Assembly: GCA_025929465.1 (NCBI GenBank)
Contig: JAICMC010000002.1
Coordinates: forward strand, 1-43,699
DNA: 43,699 nucleotides
Source of the DNA: Nostocoides sp.
GTDB lineage: Bacteria > Actinomycetota > Actinomycetes > Actinomycetales > Dermatophilaceae
Direction of reading: 5' to 3'
This document shows positions 1-7,133 of the stretch, piece by piece. Position 1 is the stretch's first letter; every line of letters begins with the position of its first letter. The notes beneath the pieces were generated by a model. It was not told where the DNA came from. It did not search any database and saw only the letters and a program-made list of their open reading frames with translations. The position numbers and the translations under genes were made by a program.

Positions 1-840
1 GAACTGGTGCACCCGGATGATGCCGCGGGTGTCCTTGCCGTAGGACCCCGCCTCGCGCCGGTAGCAGGTCGAGGAACCGGCATACCGGATCGGCCCGCCC
101 GAGAGGTCGATGATCTCCTCGGCGTGGTAGCCGGCGAGCGCGACCTCGGAGGTGCCGGTGAGGTAGAGGTCGTCGGCCTCGAGCCGGTAGACCTCGTCGG
201 CGTGGTCGTCGAGGAACCCGGCCCCGCCCATGACCTGCGGGGTGACCAGGGTCGGGGTGACCATCGGGACGAACCCGGCCCCGACCGCCTGCTGCATGGC
301 CAGTCCGAACAGGGCCATCTCCAGCCGCGCGCCGACCCCCTTGAGGAAGTAGAAGCGGGAACCGCCGACCTTGGCCCCGCGCGCCATGTCGAGGGCGTCC
401 AGGCCCTCGGCCAGGTCGAGGTGGTCCTTGGGCTCGAAACCCTCGGCGGCGAAGTCCCGCGGCGTGCCGACCGTCGCGCGGACCGTGTAGTCGTCCTCGC
501 CGCCGCTCGGGACGCCGGGCTCGATCACGTTGCCGACGCGACGGAGCAGGGTGTCGAACGCCTGCTGGGCGGTCGCCGCGCCCGCGTCGAGCTCCTTGAC
601 CCGGGCGGCAAGCTGCTTGGTGCGGGCCAGGAGCGCCTGCTTCTCCTGGCCCTGGGCCCGGGCGACGTCCTTGCCGATCGACTTCTGCTCGGCCCGCAGC
701 TGCTCGTATGCGGTGAGGCTGGACCGTCGCAGCTCCTCGGCCGCGAGGATCCGGTCGACGATCCCGGCGTCCTCGCCACGCGCCCGCTGGCTGGCGCGGA
801 CGGTGTCGGGGTCGTCGCGCAGGAGCCGGATGTCGATCAC
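1..840 (-). CDS. serS: Seryl-tRNA synthetase, C-terminus cut by window edge
   Basis: Class II aminoacyl-tRNA synthetase that charges tRNA-Ser with serine in the cytoplasm. The 280 visible codons begin at a GTG ([22 protein letters not shown]), which is the usual SerRS N-terminus. Residues about 30-105 form the charged helical hairpin arm that contacts the tRNA. The catalytic core follows, with [16 protein letters not shown] and the motif 2 stretch [22 protein letters not shown], where the window ends. Motif 3 and the C-terminus lie outside, so about one third of the usual ~420 aa is missing from view only. The ORF track omits it because no stop codon lies inside the window. Housekeeping gene; identification is firm. 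Confidence 0.96.
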   Translation of the reverse strand, partial: MIDIRLLRDDPDTVRASQRARGEDAGIVDRILAAEELRRSSLTAYEQLRAEQKSIGKDVARAQGQEKQALLARTKQLAARVKELDAGAATAQQAFDTLLRRVGNVIEPGVPSGGEDDYTVRATVGTPRDFAAEGFEPKDHLDLAEGLDALDMARGAKVGGSRFYFLKGVGARLEMALFGLAMQQAVGAGFVPMVTPTLVTPQVMGGAGFLDDHADEVYRLEADDLYLTGTSEVALAGYHAEEIIDLSGGPIRYAGSSTCYRREAGSYGKDTRGIIRVHQF

Positions 841-1203
841 GCCGTCGAGTTTATCGACGGGCGGCTGACCCAGGCTCTCCCCCACCTCGCGCGCGCGGGG
901 ACGGGGGCGGGCGCGGCGGAGGGAGCGGGGCGGTCAGCCCTGCGCCGTCCGGTGAGCAGCAGTGCGGCCAGGGCGACGGTCAGCAGGCGGGACAGGGACG
1001 GCACCGCTGCACGGTGAGGCCGCACCCGGCATACCGGCAAGCCGGTTCCACCCGTCGGCCGATCGGACGACCCTCGTCCCCCGGCCCGACCTGGACCGGG
1101 CCGCAGGGGTCCTGCCCCCGAACGCATTTCTGCGCCCCGGCGCAGATCCCGATGACCGCCGCAGAACTGGCTGCGCCGCTCGTCGGCTTCAGCGCCATGG
1201 CGC
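841..1203. other. Intergenic region between serS and the CHAT operon
   Basis: A 363-bp stretch with no convincing gene. The 3' part (about 1120-1204) is copy A of a two-hairpin repeat, listed separately. The serS promoter should lie near 845-1000, but I see no clear -10/-35 pair. A GGCATAC heptamer sits near 1028. A minus-strand reading gives a hydrophobic stretch (LSRLLTVALAALLLTG) followed by proline/arginine-rich low complexity; I do not accept it as a gene because it lacks a ribosome binding site and a recognisable family. Confidence 0.6.
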
Positions 1204-1204
1204 T
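1120..1204 (-). repeat. Two-hairpin intergenic repeat, copy A
   Basis: Diverged copy of the element at 28768-28869; the reverse complement of that copy aligns here without gaps over the ~70-bp core. Shared blocks are TTTCTGCGCCCCGGCGCAGAT, GGCTGCGCCG and GCGCCATGGCGC. Two hairpins are visible: CTGCGCC-CC-GGCGCAG at 1130-1145 and the palindrome AGCGCCATGGCGCT at 1191-1204. The second differs from copy B (TGCGCCATGGCGCA) at both outer bases in a way that keeps pairing. The outer inverted repeat found in copy B is lost here. The last base of the palindrome is part of the CHAT gene stop codon, so the element forms the immediate 3' flank of that operon. Confidence 0.8.
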
Positions 1205-3750
1205 CAACGGTCGGGCGCAGGGGTGAACCGCCACTGGGAACCCATGCAGTGGAAGGCTGCCGCGACGTCGTCGTTCTCGGTGACCGCCATCGCCAGCGCC
1301 TCGTCGGTCGGGCGACCTGCGGCGAGGTGCCGGTGGTGGGCCGTCATGACCTCGCAGGCCACCTCATCGGGGACCGGCGAGACAGCCGCGACGACGGACG
1401 CCGCGCCGAGCGAGAGCATCGACGCGGCGAGGCCGAGCGACTCCTCCCCCGGCCGCACCATCGCCAGACCGACGTCGCACGCGGAGAGGACGACGTGCCG
1501 GGCCCGTATGCCGTGCGGCTGGAACTCGTGGGCGAACACCGGCCCGTCGTCCAGGTCGATGGAGCTGAACAGCGGGCTCTGCGGTTCGTGGGTCCCATGG
1601 GCGGCGACGTGCACGATGTCGGCCTCCGTCACGGCCCGGACCAGGGCGGACGCGGTTGCCGGAGAGTGGAGGTCGACCCGGTCCGGGCCCCAGGTCGCGG
1701 CGAGCGCGGCGGCCTCGTCGTGGGCCCGGCCCAGCCTGGGCCCGACGCTGACCTGGACGGTCGGCCGCCCCGCGCTCTGCCCCGTGCGGCGTGCCCAGCT
1801 CCCCAGCGACCGTGCGATGGTGAGCGGACGGCCGACGAGCGAGGGGGCCAGCGCCCAGGGCAGGCTGCCCAGCTCCCGGCAGGGCAGCAGCACGAGCCCG
1901 CCCTCGGCACGACCCCACGGCCGCAGGACCGCGTCGTCCAGGCGGGCGAGGTCTGCGCGCAGCGAGCTGACCACGGCGGCGCGCAGGGCACCCAGCTGGT
2001 GGGTGCCCATGACGCGCAGGTCGGCGCGCGCCCGTTCAGCGAGCTCGGCGGCCTCCTCCAGCGCCAGCAGGTCACGCAGTCGCGCCCTGCCGGCGCAGAT
2101 GGCGACCCCCATCAGCCGGCCCCCGTGGGGGAAGAGCCACAGTGCCTCACGGTCCGCCGACCGCAGCCGCTCGGTCGCTGTCGAGAGCGTGGCCGCCGAC
2201 CCCGCCTGCCGCGCGTCGGCCCGGGAACCGGCCCAGTCCCGTTCCCGGATCCGGTGCTGCAGCGCGCTCGCCTGGTCCTGCAGGCCCGTCACGACGTCCA
2301 CCGCCGTCTCACGGCGCATCCTGTCCCGGGTCGAGCGCAGCTGCTCGGTCAGCCGTGCCAGCTCCGGGTCGGAGGAGGGACGCACACGCGGTAGCCGGTC
2401 CGTGGCCGACCGCCACCGCTCCAGGCTGGTCAGGGTTGCGTGCGCCCCCCGAGGCAGGGCCAGGTCCAGGTCCAGGTCCGCGAGCCGAACCCCGTGCAGG
2501 GCGGCGGCGGCGCGCAGGTCCAGGCTGGCGCTGCCCTGCTGACCAGCGGCCAGCAACCGGCTCCCTCGCGACAGCAGCCTGCGCGCCTTCGCCGTCTCAC
2601 CCGTCCCGGACAGGACCAGGGCCTGGACCTGGACCCGGTGCAGGTCGCCCTGGAGCGACCGGTTGGGCCGGTGTGCGGGCTCGGTGAGGTGGCGTCCTGC
2701 GGCCGTCCAGTCGCCGCGCCGCGCACAGGTCTCGGCCGCCACGGTGAGGGCCCGGTCGGCCAGGGACGCCGATCCGAGGCGGTCCGCGGTGGCTGCCAGC
2801 TGCTCGGCGTCCGCAGCCATCGCCGGCGTGGCCCGCCCCGAGTCCAGGGCGATCTGGAGCAACAGCAGTCGCGCGTCCGCCTCCCACGCCAGGGCGCCGT
2901 GCCGACGGTAGAGCGCGCGGGCGCGCCGCGCCGCGGCTGCTGCCGCGGCCTGCCGTCCGGACCAGCGATGAACCCTCGCGAAGGACAGCAGGATCTCGGC
3001 ACGGACCCGCCACGCCGTCCTCGGTGCCACCCGCAGGGCGGTGTGCAGGGCCTCGGCCGCCTCGTCGGTCAGGCCGGCGTCGACCAGCACGATGGCGCGG
3101 TCCAGGTCGGGCGAGGTGGGCAGGTCGCCGTGCGCGACCGCGTCGGCCATCCCGGCCAGGGCGGCCGGGATGTCCCCCATGAGGTACGCGGCATACGCGG
3201 CGTCATGCGTGGCGTAGGCCGCCATGGCCCGGTCCCCGATCACCCGCGCGGCCTCGGCGGCTGCGCGGAAGAGCGGCACCGCCTCCGATGGCCGGCCGGC
3301 CTCGGACAGGAGCATCGCCTGGGTCACCTGCACCGCGCACCGCTCCCGGGGTGTGAACGCGGCCAACCCGGCCCCCACCGCCGCCTGGTGGCCGAGGGCG
3401 CCGGTCAGGTCTCCGGCCTGGCCGAGGATGCCGGCGAACTGGAAGTGCCACCTGCTCTCCAGGAGCCCGGCCTCCGGCCCGGCGACACCGTCGATCAGCG
3501 TCCGTGCCTCGGCCAGGACCCGGGTCGCCGGCTCCAGCCCCTGGGTCAGGAACGTCGTCAGAGCCGACGTGATCAGGACGTTGACGCGAGCGGAGCGAAC
3601 CCCGGGCGTCTCGCCCGCACCGGCTGCCGCCCGGTCCAGGACGTCGAGCGCCCTTGCCAGGGACCGGCGTGCCCGGTCCGGTCGCCCGGCGTGGTTGGCT
3701 GCCACCGCCCGCCGCCGCTGGGCCTCGGCCAGCTCCAGGGAGTCCTCGAT
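1204..3750 (-). CDS. TPR-CHAT protein (caspase-like cysteine protease)
   Basis: About 830-850 aa. The N-terminal half is alanine/leucine-rich helical pairs that read as TPR-like repeats (for example HAGRPDRARRSLARALDVL). The C-terminal ~290 residues are a CHAT domain: the catalytic His lies in VHVAAHGTHE and the catalytic Cys in VLSACDVGL, 131 and 91 residues from the C-terminus. CHAT proteases are clan CD peptidases used in separase, CRISPR Craspase and conflict systems. There is no signal peptide, so it should be cytoplasmic. The start is uncertain: no ATG or GTG is in frame between GTG 3933 (which would overlap the upstream gene by 173 bp) and GTG 3705. The best Shine-Dalgarno (GAGGAGG) precedes an ATC at 3750 and a CTG at 3738. 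It is the last gene of the operon 6451 to 1204. Fold and active site are firm; role is unknown. Confidence 0.88.
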   Translation of the reverse strand: MEDSLELAEAQRRRAVAANHAGRPDRARRSLARALDVLDRAAAGAGETPGVRSARVNVLITSALTTFLTQGLEPATRVLAEARTLIDGVAGPEAGLLESRWHFQFAGILGQAGDLTGALGHQAAVGAGLAAFTPRERCAVQVTQAMLLSEAGRPSEAVPLFRAAAEAARVIGDRAMAAYATHDAAYAAYLMGDIPAALAGMADAVAHGDLPTSPDLDRAIVLVDAGLTDEAAEALHTALRVAPRTAWRVRAEILLSFARVHRWSGRQAAAAAAARRARALYRRHGALAWEADARLLLLQIALDSGRATPAMAADAEQLAATADRLGSASLADRALTVAAETCARRGDWTAAGRHLTEPAHRPNRSLQGDLHRVQVQALVLSGTGETAKARRLLSRGSRLLAAGQQGSASLDLRAAAALHGVRLADLDLDLALPRGAHATLTSLERWRSATDRLPRVRPSSDPELARLTEQLRSTRDRMRRETAVDVVTGLQDQASALQHRIRERDWAGSRADARQAGSAATLSTATERLRSADREALWLFPHGGRLMGVAICAGRARLRDLLALEEAAELAERARADLRVMGTHQLGALRAAVVSSLRADLARLDDAVLRPWGRAEGGLVLLPCRELGSLPWALAPSLVGRPLTIARSLGSWARRTGQSAGRPTVQVSVGPRLGRAHDEAAALAATWGPDRVDLHSPATASALVRAVTEADIVHVAAHGTHEPQSPLFSSIDLDDGPVFAHEFQPHGIRARHVVLSACDVGLAMVRPGEESLGLAASMLSLGAASVVAAVSPVPDEVACEVMTAHHRHLAAGRPTDEALAMAVTENDDVAAAFHCMGSQWRFTPAPDR

Positions 3751-3760
3751 CCGGGCCTCC

Positions 3761-4243
3761 TCAGAGCTCGACGCTGGGGGTGATGACCGGGCGCGCGTCC
3801 GGCTCCCCCGGATCCACCCGGACCAGGAAGTGCACCCATCCCCGGGGCAGGCCGTCCACGACGAACCGGCCGTGCTCGTCGGCCGTGACCGAACGGGTGA
3901 GGTCCGCCGTGACGACGTCCACCACGGCCCCACCGCGGGTCACCCAGCCGTCGATCCGCGCGGTCCGCCCGTCATCACCCACCCTCGTGGTCACCATCAG
4001 GCTGACCGTGCCACTGGTGAAGGTGATCGACTCGGTCCGCGTCGCGTCCTTCGCCGATCGGGTCGCCACCATCTCTGCCTGGGTGAGCTCGGCCACCTCG
4101 GCATGGAGGGCATGGACGGTGAGCGCGAACCGGCTCCGCTCGGCCAGGTCGGCCGGCACCGGATCCACCCTGGCCAGCAGCTCGTGCAGCGCTGCGAGGT
4201 TGGCCAGGTCGACCTCGTCGATGGGGTCGGTGTGGGTCGTCAT
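3761..4243 (-). CDS. Small protein with carboxypeptidase-regulatory-like beta domain, candidate protease substrate or anti-sigma
   Basis: 160 aa from ATG 4243 (MTTHTDPIDEVDLANLAALHELLARVDPV). Residues 1-60 are predicted helical and acidic, with no membrane segment. Residues about 72-160 are beta-rich and end in TADEHGRFVVDGLPRGWVHFLV, the Gly-x-Phe/Leu-Pro-x-Gly pattern of carboxypeptidase-regulatory-like Ig folds. The start lies one base beyond the sigma factor stop (TGA 4247-4245), so translation is probably coupled. Position between an ECF sigma gene and a CHAT protease gene makes it a candidate anti-sigma factor, adaptor or protease substrate; this is inference from context only. I recognise no catalytic residues and no zinc-finger anti-sigma motif. 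Confidence 0.8.
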   Translation of the reverse strand: MTTHTDPIDEVDLANLAALHELLARVDPVPADLAERSRFALTVHALHAEVAELTQAEMVATRSAKDATRTESITFTSGTVSLMVTTRVGDDGRTARIDGWVTRGGAVVDVVTADLTRSVTADEHGRFVVDGLPRGWVHFLVRVDPGEPDARPVITPSVEL

Positions 4244-4244
4244 G

Positions 4245-4826
4245 TCAGGCCTCCCAGGTGGGATCGGTGGCGATGGCCGTGCGCAGCTTCTGCAGGCAGC
4301 GGCCACGGGTCGGGCCGATCGACCCGACCGGCATACCGAGGGACTGCGCGATCGCCGCGTAGTCGGGTCGGTCGGCGAAGGCGACCACCCGCAACAGCTC
4401 CTGGCACCGGGCCGGCAGCGCGGCGACGTGTCGCCACAGCGCCTTCTGGCGCTCCCCGAGGATCGAGACCTGCTCCGGGCCCAGGGCCATGGCCGGCGCC
4501 TCCGGGACCTCCTCGACATCGATCTCGCGCCGCTCGCCACGGACGAGGCGCCACGTCTCGCGTTTGACGGTGATCACCAGCCAGGCGAGCACGGCGAACG
4601 GGTCCAGGATCCGGTCCGCGGAGTCGACCAGGCGCAGCCAGGCCGTCTGGATGGCGTCCTCTGCCGTCGCACCCGAGGCACCTTGGGCCCGGGCGGTGTG
4701 CCACAGCACCGGGGTCAGCAGCTCGACGAGGTCGCCGAGTCGCTGGTGGTCGCCCTCCTGGTAGGCCGCGAAGGCCTGCCCTGCGCGGTACCCCAGGCTC
4801 TCGGACGAGACGGGCCTCGGGTTCAC
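4245..4826 (-). CDS. ECF RNA polymerase sigma factor
   Basis: 193 aa from GTG 4826. Region 2 is visible at about residues 45-100 (ATAEDAIQTAWLRLVDSADRILDPFAVLAWLVITVKRETWRLVRG) and region 4 at about 130-185 (LPARCQELLRVVAFADRPDYAAIAQSLGMPVGSIGPTRGRCLQKLR), the helix-turn-helix that reads the -35 element. The start codon overlaps the stop codon of the subtilase gene in a GTGA, so the two are translationally coupled. No anti-sigma factor of a known zinc-binding or membrane type is adjacent, which suggests that the neighbouring small protein or the proteases take that role. Family assignment is firm; the regulon is unknown. Confidence 0.92.
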   Translation of the reverse strand: MNPRPVSSESLGYRAGQAFAAYQEGDHQRLGDLVELLTPVLWHTARAQGASGATAEDAIQTAWLRLVDSADRILDPFAVLAWLVITVKRETWRLVRGERREIDVEEVPEAPAMALGPEQVSILGERQKALWRHVAALPARCQELLRVVAFADRPDYAAIAQSLGMPVGSIGPTRGRCLQKLRTAIATDPTWEA

Positions 4827-6451
4827 GGCGCCACCTCGGCCAGCCCGGCTCGGGCGCGGTCCGCACGGGCGGCCATGGAACCCTTGTCGACCTGGGCCAG
4901 CAGCTCGTCGGCCGCGAGGCCCCGCGCCGCGTCGGCGGCGACCGCGGGGGTCGAGAACGAGGTTCCGCTCCAGACACTGAAGCCCGAGCCGTAGTCCTCC
5001 GGGTCGATCGTCGAACGCCCACCCGCCATGATGCCGACCCCGACCTGGCTGGCCTGCGCACCGCCGCGGAAGGTGGTCGGCACGGTGCTGACCACCGCGG
5101 CGCCGCACCGCAGGTACCGCACCCAGCTGCCCACGTTGGAGAACAGCGCCGTCGTCCGGCACCCGGGGTTGAGCGCGCCCACGGCGAGCAGGGGGACGGG
5201 CAGGTGCGCCGGGTCAGGGTCCTCGGTGTCGGCGAACGCTGCCGGGTAGAGGGGACGACGCGTCGCGTCGTTGCCCGAACCGGCGCAGACGATCACCTGC
5301 CAGTCGCAGTACCGCTGGAACAGGATCCGGAAGCGGTGCTCCTCGCCGGGGTCGTCGCTGGGGTCCGGGTAGTAGCCCATCGAGACCGACAGCACGTCGA
5401 TCACGTCGTCCGGGTGGTTGTCCAGGACGCCGTTGACGTGCCGGAGCAGCAGCAGCACGAGGGCGGTGTGGACCTCGGTCTCCACGGCGATCCCGTCCCG
5501 GCTCATGACCGGGATGGAGAGGATGGCTGCCTCGGGACACCGTTGCCGCACGATCCCCGCCACGAACGTCCCGTGCCCGGCGAGGGCGCCCAGGGCTCCG
5601 ACCAGCTCGTCGCTGACCCCGTCGCCCAGGTCCTCGTTGGCGCCCCCGATGGGGACTCCCCTGAAGGAGGCGCCGACCTGCACGCTCGGGTCCCCGTCGA
5701 ACCAGGGATGCTCGCCGAGGCCGGTGTCCGGTAGTGCGACGACCGGGCGGCGCTCCCACCGTCGGGCGGGACGGGGCTTGGGCACGGCCAGGTGGACCGG
5801 CATCCGACCGCCGCGCCCGGGTATGCCGTACTCCGCCGGTGTCCCGATACCGGGCCACAGCCCGCCGATCCCCGGCCAGAGTCCCCCGATCCCGGGCCAC
5901 AGCCCACCGATCCCGGGCCACAGGCCCCCGCTGGGGGTGAGCACGTGGTCCAGGGCCAGCCGTGCGGCGGTGTCCGGCGCCACCCTGCGGATGTCGGCCA
6001 GGACCTGCTGGGCGTCGACGGCGTAGCCGGGGTCGGTGGGGACCAGGACGATCCGGGTGACCCACAGCTCGTCGCGCAGCTCGGCCAGCACGCCGGGCAG
6101 GTCCTCCAGAGCGGGCAGCCGGGCGGCGTCGGCCGGGATCTCGGCGCGCAGCGGCAGCCCGGCCTCGGTGATCGCCGCCTGGACCGCGTTGAGCGGCTCC
6201 TCGTCGGCCGTCGCGATGTAGCCGGACCAGACCAGGTGGTCCAGCACGTACAGGCTGGGCGGCGTCGAACCGCCACCGTTCCCGGCCGGTACCGAGCCCA
6301 CCCGCCCGGGTGGGACCCGTCCGCCTCCACCGCCCCGACGCGATCCGTCCAGGTCACGGCCGGCGGCGTTCGTCGCCTCGCCCGCCGTCGACGTCTCGGA
6401 TCCGGCGGACCCCTCCTGCGCAGGTGTGCTCTGGCCGTCCGGCTCATCCAT
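4823..6451 (-). CDS. Intracellular S8 (subtilisin-like) serine protease with LWPGIGG tandem repeat
   Basis: 542 aa from ATG 6451, preceded by a GGAG ribosome binding site. Residues 1-65 are disordered and Gly/Ser/Asp-rich with no signal peptide or membrane anchor, so the enzyme should stay in the cytoplasm, unlike most mycosin-type S8 proteases. Residues 66-172 form a small alpha/beta domain of unknown type. Residues 175-202 are four tandem copies of GGLWPGI. The catalytic domain follows with Asp242 (VVALPDTG), His293 (GHGTFVAGIV), the oxyanion Asn394 (GSGND) and Ser498 (SGTSFSTPAVAA), so it should be active. It is the first gene of a four-gene operon with an ECF sigma, a small protein and a CHAT protease. 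Confidence 0.93.
   Translation of the reverse strand: MDEPDGQSTPAQEGSAGSETSTAGEATNAAGRDLDGSRRGGGGGRVPPGRVGSVPAGNGGGSTPPSLYVLDHLVWSGYIATADEEPLNAVQAAITEAGLPLRAEIPADAARLPALEDLPGVLAELRDELWVTRIVLVPTDPGYAVDAQQVLADIRRVAPDTAARLALDHVLTPSGGLWPGIGGLWPGIGGLWPGIGGLWPGIGTPAEYGIPGRGGRMPVHLAVPKPRPARRWERRPVVALPDTGLGEHPWFDGDPSVQVGASFRGVPIGGANEDLGDGVSDELVGALGALAGHGTFVAGIVRQRCPEAAILSIPVMSRDGIAVETEVHTALVLLLLRHVNGVLDNHPDDVIDVLSVSMGYYPDPSDDPGEEHRFRILFQRYCDWQVIVCAGSGNDATRRPLYPAAFADTEDPDPAHLPVPLLAVGALNPGCRTTALFSNVGSWVRYLRCGAAVVSTVPTTFRGGAQASQVGVGIMAGGRSTIDPEDYGSGFSVWSGTSFSTPAVAADAARGLAADELLAQVDKGSMAARADRARAGLAEVAP
5846..5929 (-). repeat. Four 21-bp tandem repeats in the subtilase gene
   Basis: Four in-frame 21-bp units encode GGLWPGI four times. 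The units differ at synonymous positions (GGG/GGT/GGC, CTG/CTC, CCC/CCG) while the peptide is identical, which suggests selection on the peptide or an old duplication. The repeat separates the N-terminal domain from the catalytic domain and could be a linker, a docking surface or a self-cleavage region. Confidence 0.9.
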
Positions 6452-6533
6452 GGGGGCTCCTCGTCGCGTTCATCCAGCTGGCCTGCATCCGTCAGGAGGG
6501 CCGTGGGCGAGCCCTGATACATGGTCCCGCGTG

Positions 6534-7076
6534 TCAGGTCCGATGTCCTGTCACGTCCCAGAGGTGGTGGGCCAGGTCGTGCAGCCCGTACCGGCCGAGG
6601 GTCAGCACGGTGAACGTGGAGCCGTTGGAGCGCACCCCGGCCCGGTCCCACTGGTCGGCCGCGACGGCGGCATACGCCGCGCTCCACGCATCGGCCGCCG
6701 CAGCGAGGCCGGTCGCGACGACGGCCGGGTCCTGCGCGGCATACGCCCCCTCGACGGCCGCCGCGTCCTGGTCCCAGTTCGCGAACAGCGGCTCGTCCTC
6801 CCCCAGGATCAGCTCCAGCCGCTCTCGGAACAGGACGCACACGTCGCGGACGTGCGCGCCGTACTCCAGGGGCGACCACACCCCGGGGGCCGGCCGCTCC
6901 CGGACCCCCCGCCGGGCGAGGACGCCGGGCCACGGCGCGGCCAGGGCCGCGATCCGACCCGCGACCCGATCGGCGGTCACCTCGGCCGCGGCGAAGCCGC
7001 AGTCGGGGCAGACCCGTCGCAGGGTCCAGGTCCAGTCCTTGCCGTCCGGGACGATGGTGGGGTCGCTCGGCGCCAT
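6534..7076 (-). CDS. DinB-superfamily protein (DinB_2-like)
   Basis: 180 aa from ATG 7076. The middle and C-terminal parts carry the pattern of the DinB/mycothiol-dependent enzyme superfamily: WSPLEYGAHVRDVCVLFRERLELIL and a C-terminal LHDLAHHLWDV, whose histidines would bind a metal ion in a four-helix bundle. A short N-terminal segment contains CPDCG, a possible second metal site. Members act as thiol-dependent transferases or have no known activity; I cannot name the substrate. It precedes the subtilase operon on the same strand with an 82-bp gap, and is divergent from the lipid kinase gene. Not related to DNA polymerase IV in spite of the name. Confidence 0.82.
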   Translation of the reverse strand: MAPSDPTIVPDGKDWTWTLRRVCPDCGFAAAEVTADRVAGRIAALAAPWPGVLARRGVRERPAPGVWSPLEYGAHVRDVCVLFRERLELILGEDEPLFANWDQDAAAVEGAYAAQDPAVVATGLAAAADAWSAAYAAVAADQWDRAGVRSNGSTFTVLTLGRYGLHDLAHHLWDVTGHRT

Positions 7077-7119
7077 GCCTGCCAGACTTCCGTATGCCGG
7101 GCCACCACCACCAGTGCGG

Positions 7120-7125
7120 TACGGT
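7120..7125 (+). promoter_or_regulatory. Candidate -10 element of the lipid kinase gene
   Basis: TACGGT matches the actinobacterial TANNNT -10 pattern. It ends 8 nt before the GTG start and there is no Shine-Dalgarno in between, which suggests a leaderless or nearly leaderless mRNA. Confidence 0.45.
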
Positions 7126-7133
7126 CACGTTCC

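Noticed and set aside
837-1127. 96-aa minus-strand ORF with a short hydrophobic stretch
   Set aside because: No ribosome binding site or family; the hydrophobic part is short and the rest is low complexity.
962-2542. 526-aa plus-strand ORF (and 1249-2394, 2440-3783, 3224-4567, 3654-4994)
   Set aside because: Antisense frames of the CHAT-sigma-subtilase operon; Arg/Pro/Ser-rich low complexity typical of shadow frames in GC-rich DNA, no family motif.
5846-5929. 21-bp repeats as a CRISPR-like or regulatory array
   Set aside because: They are in frame, encode an identical heptapeptide and have no spacers, so they are a coding repeat.
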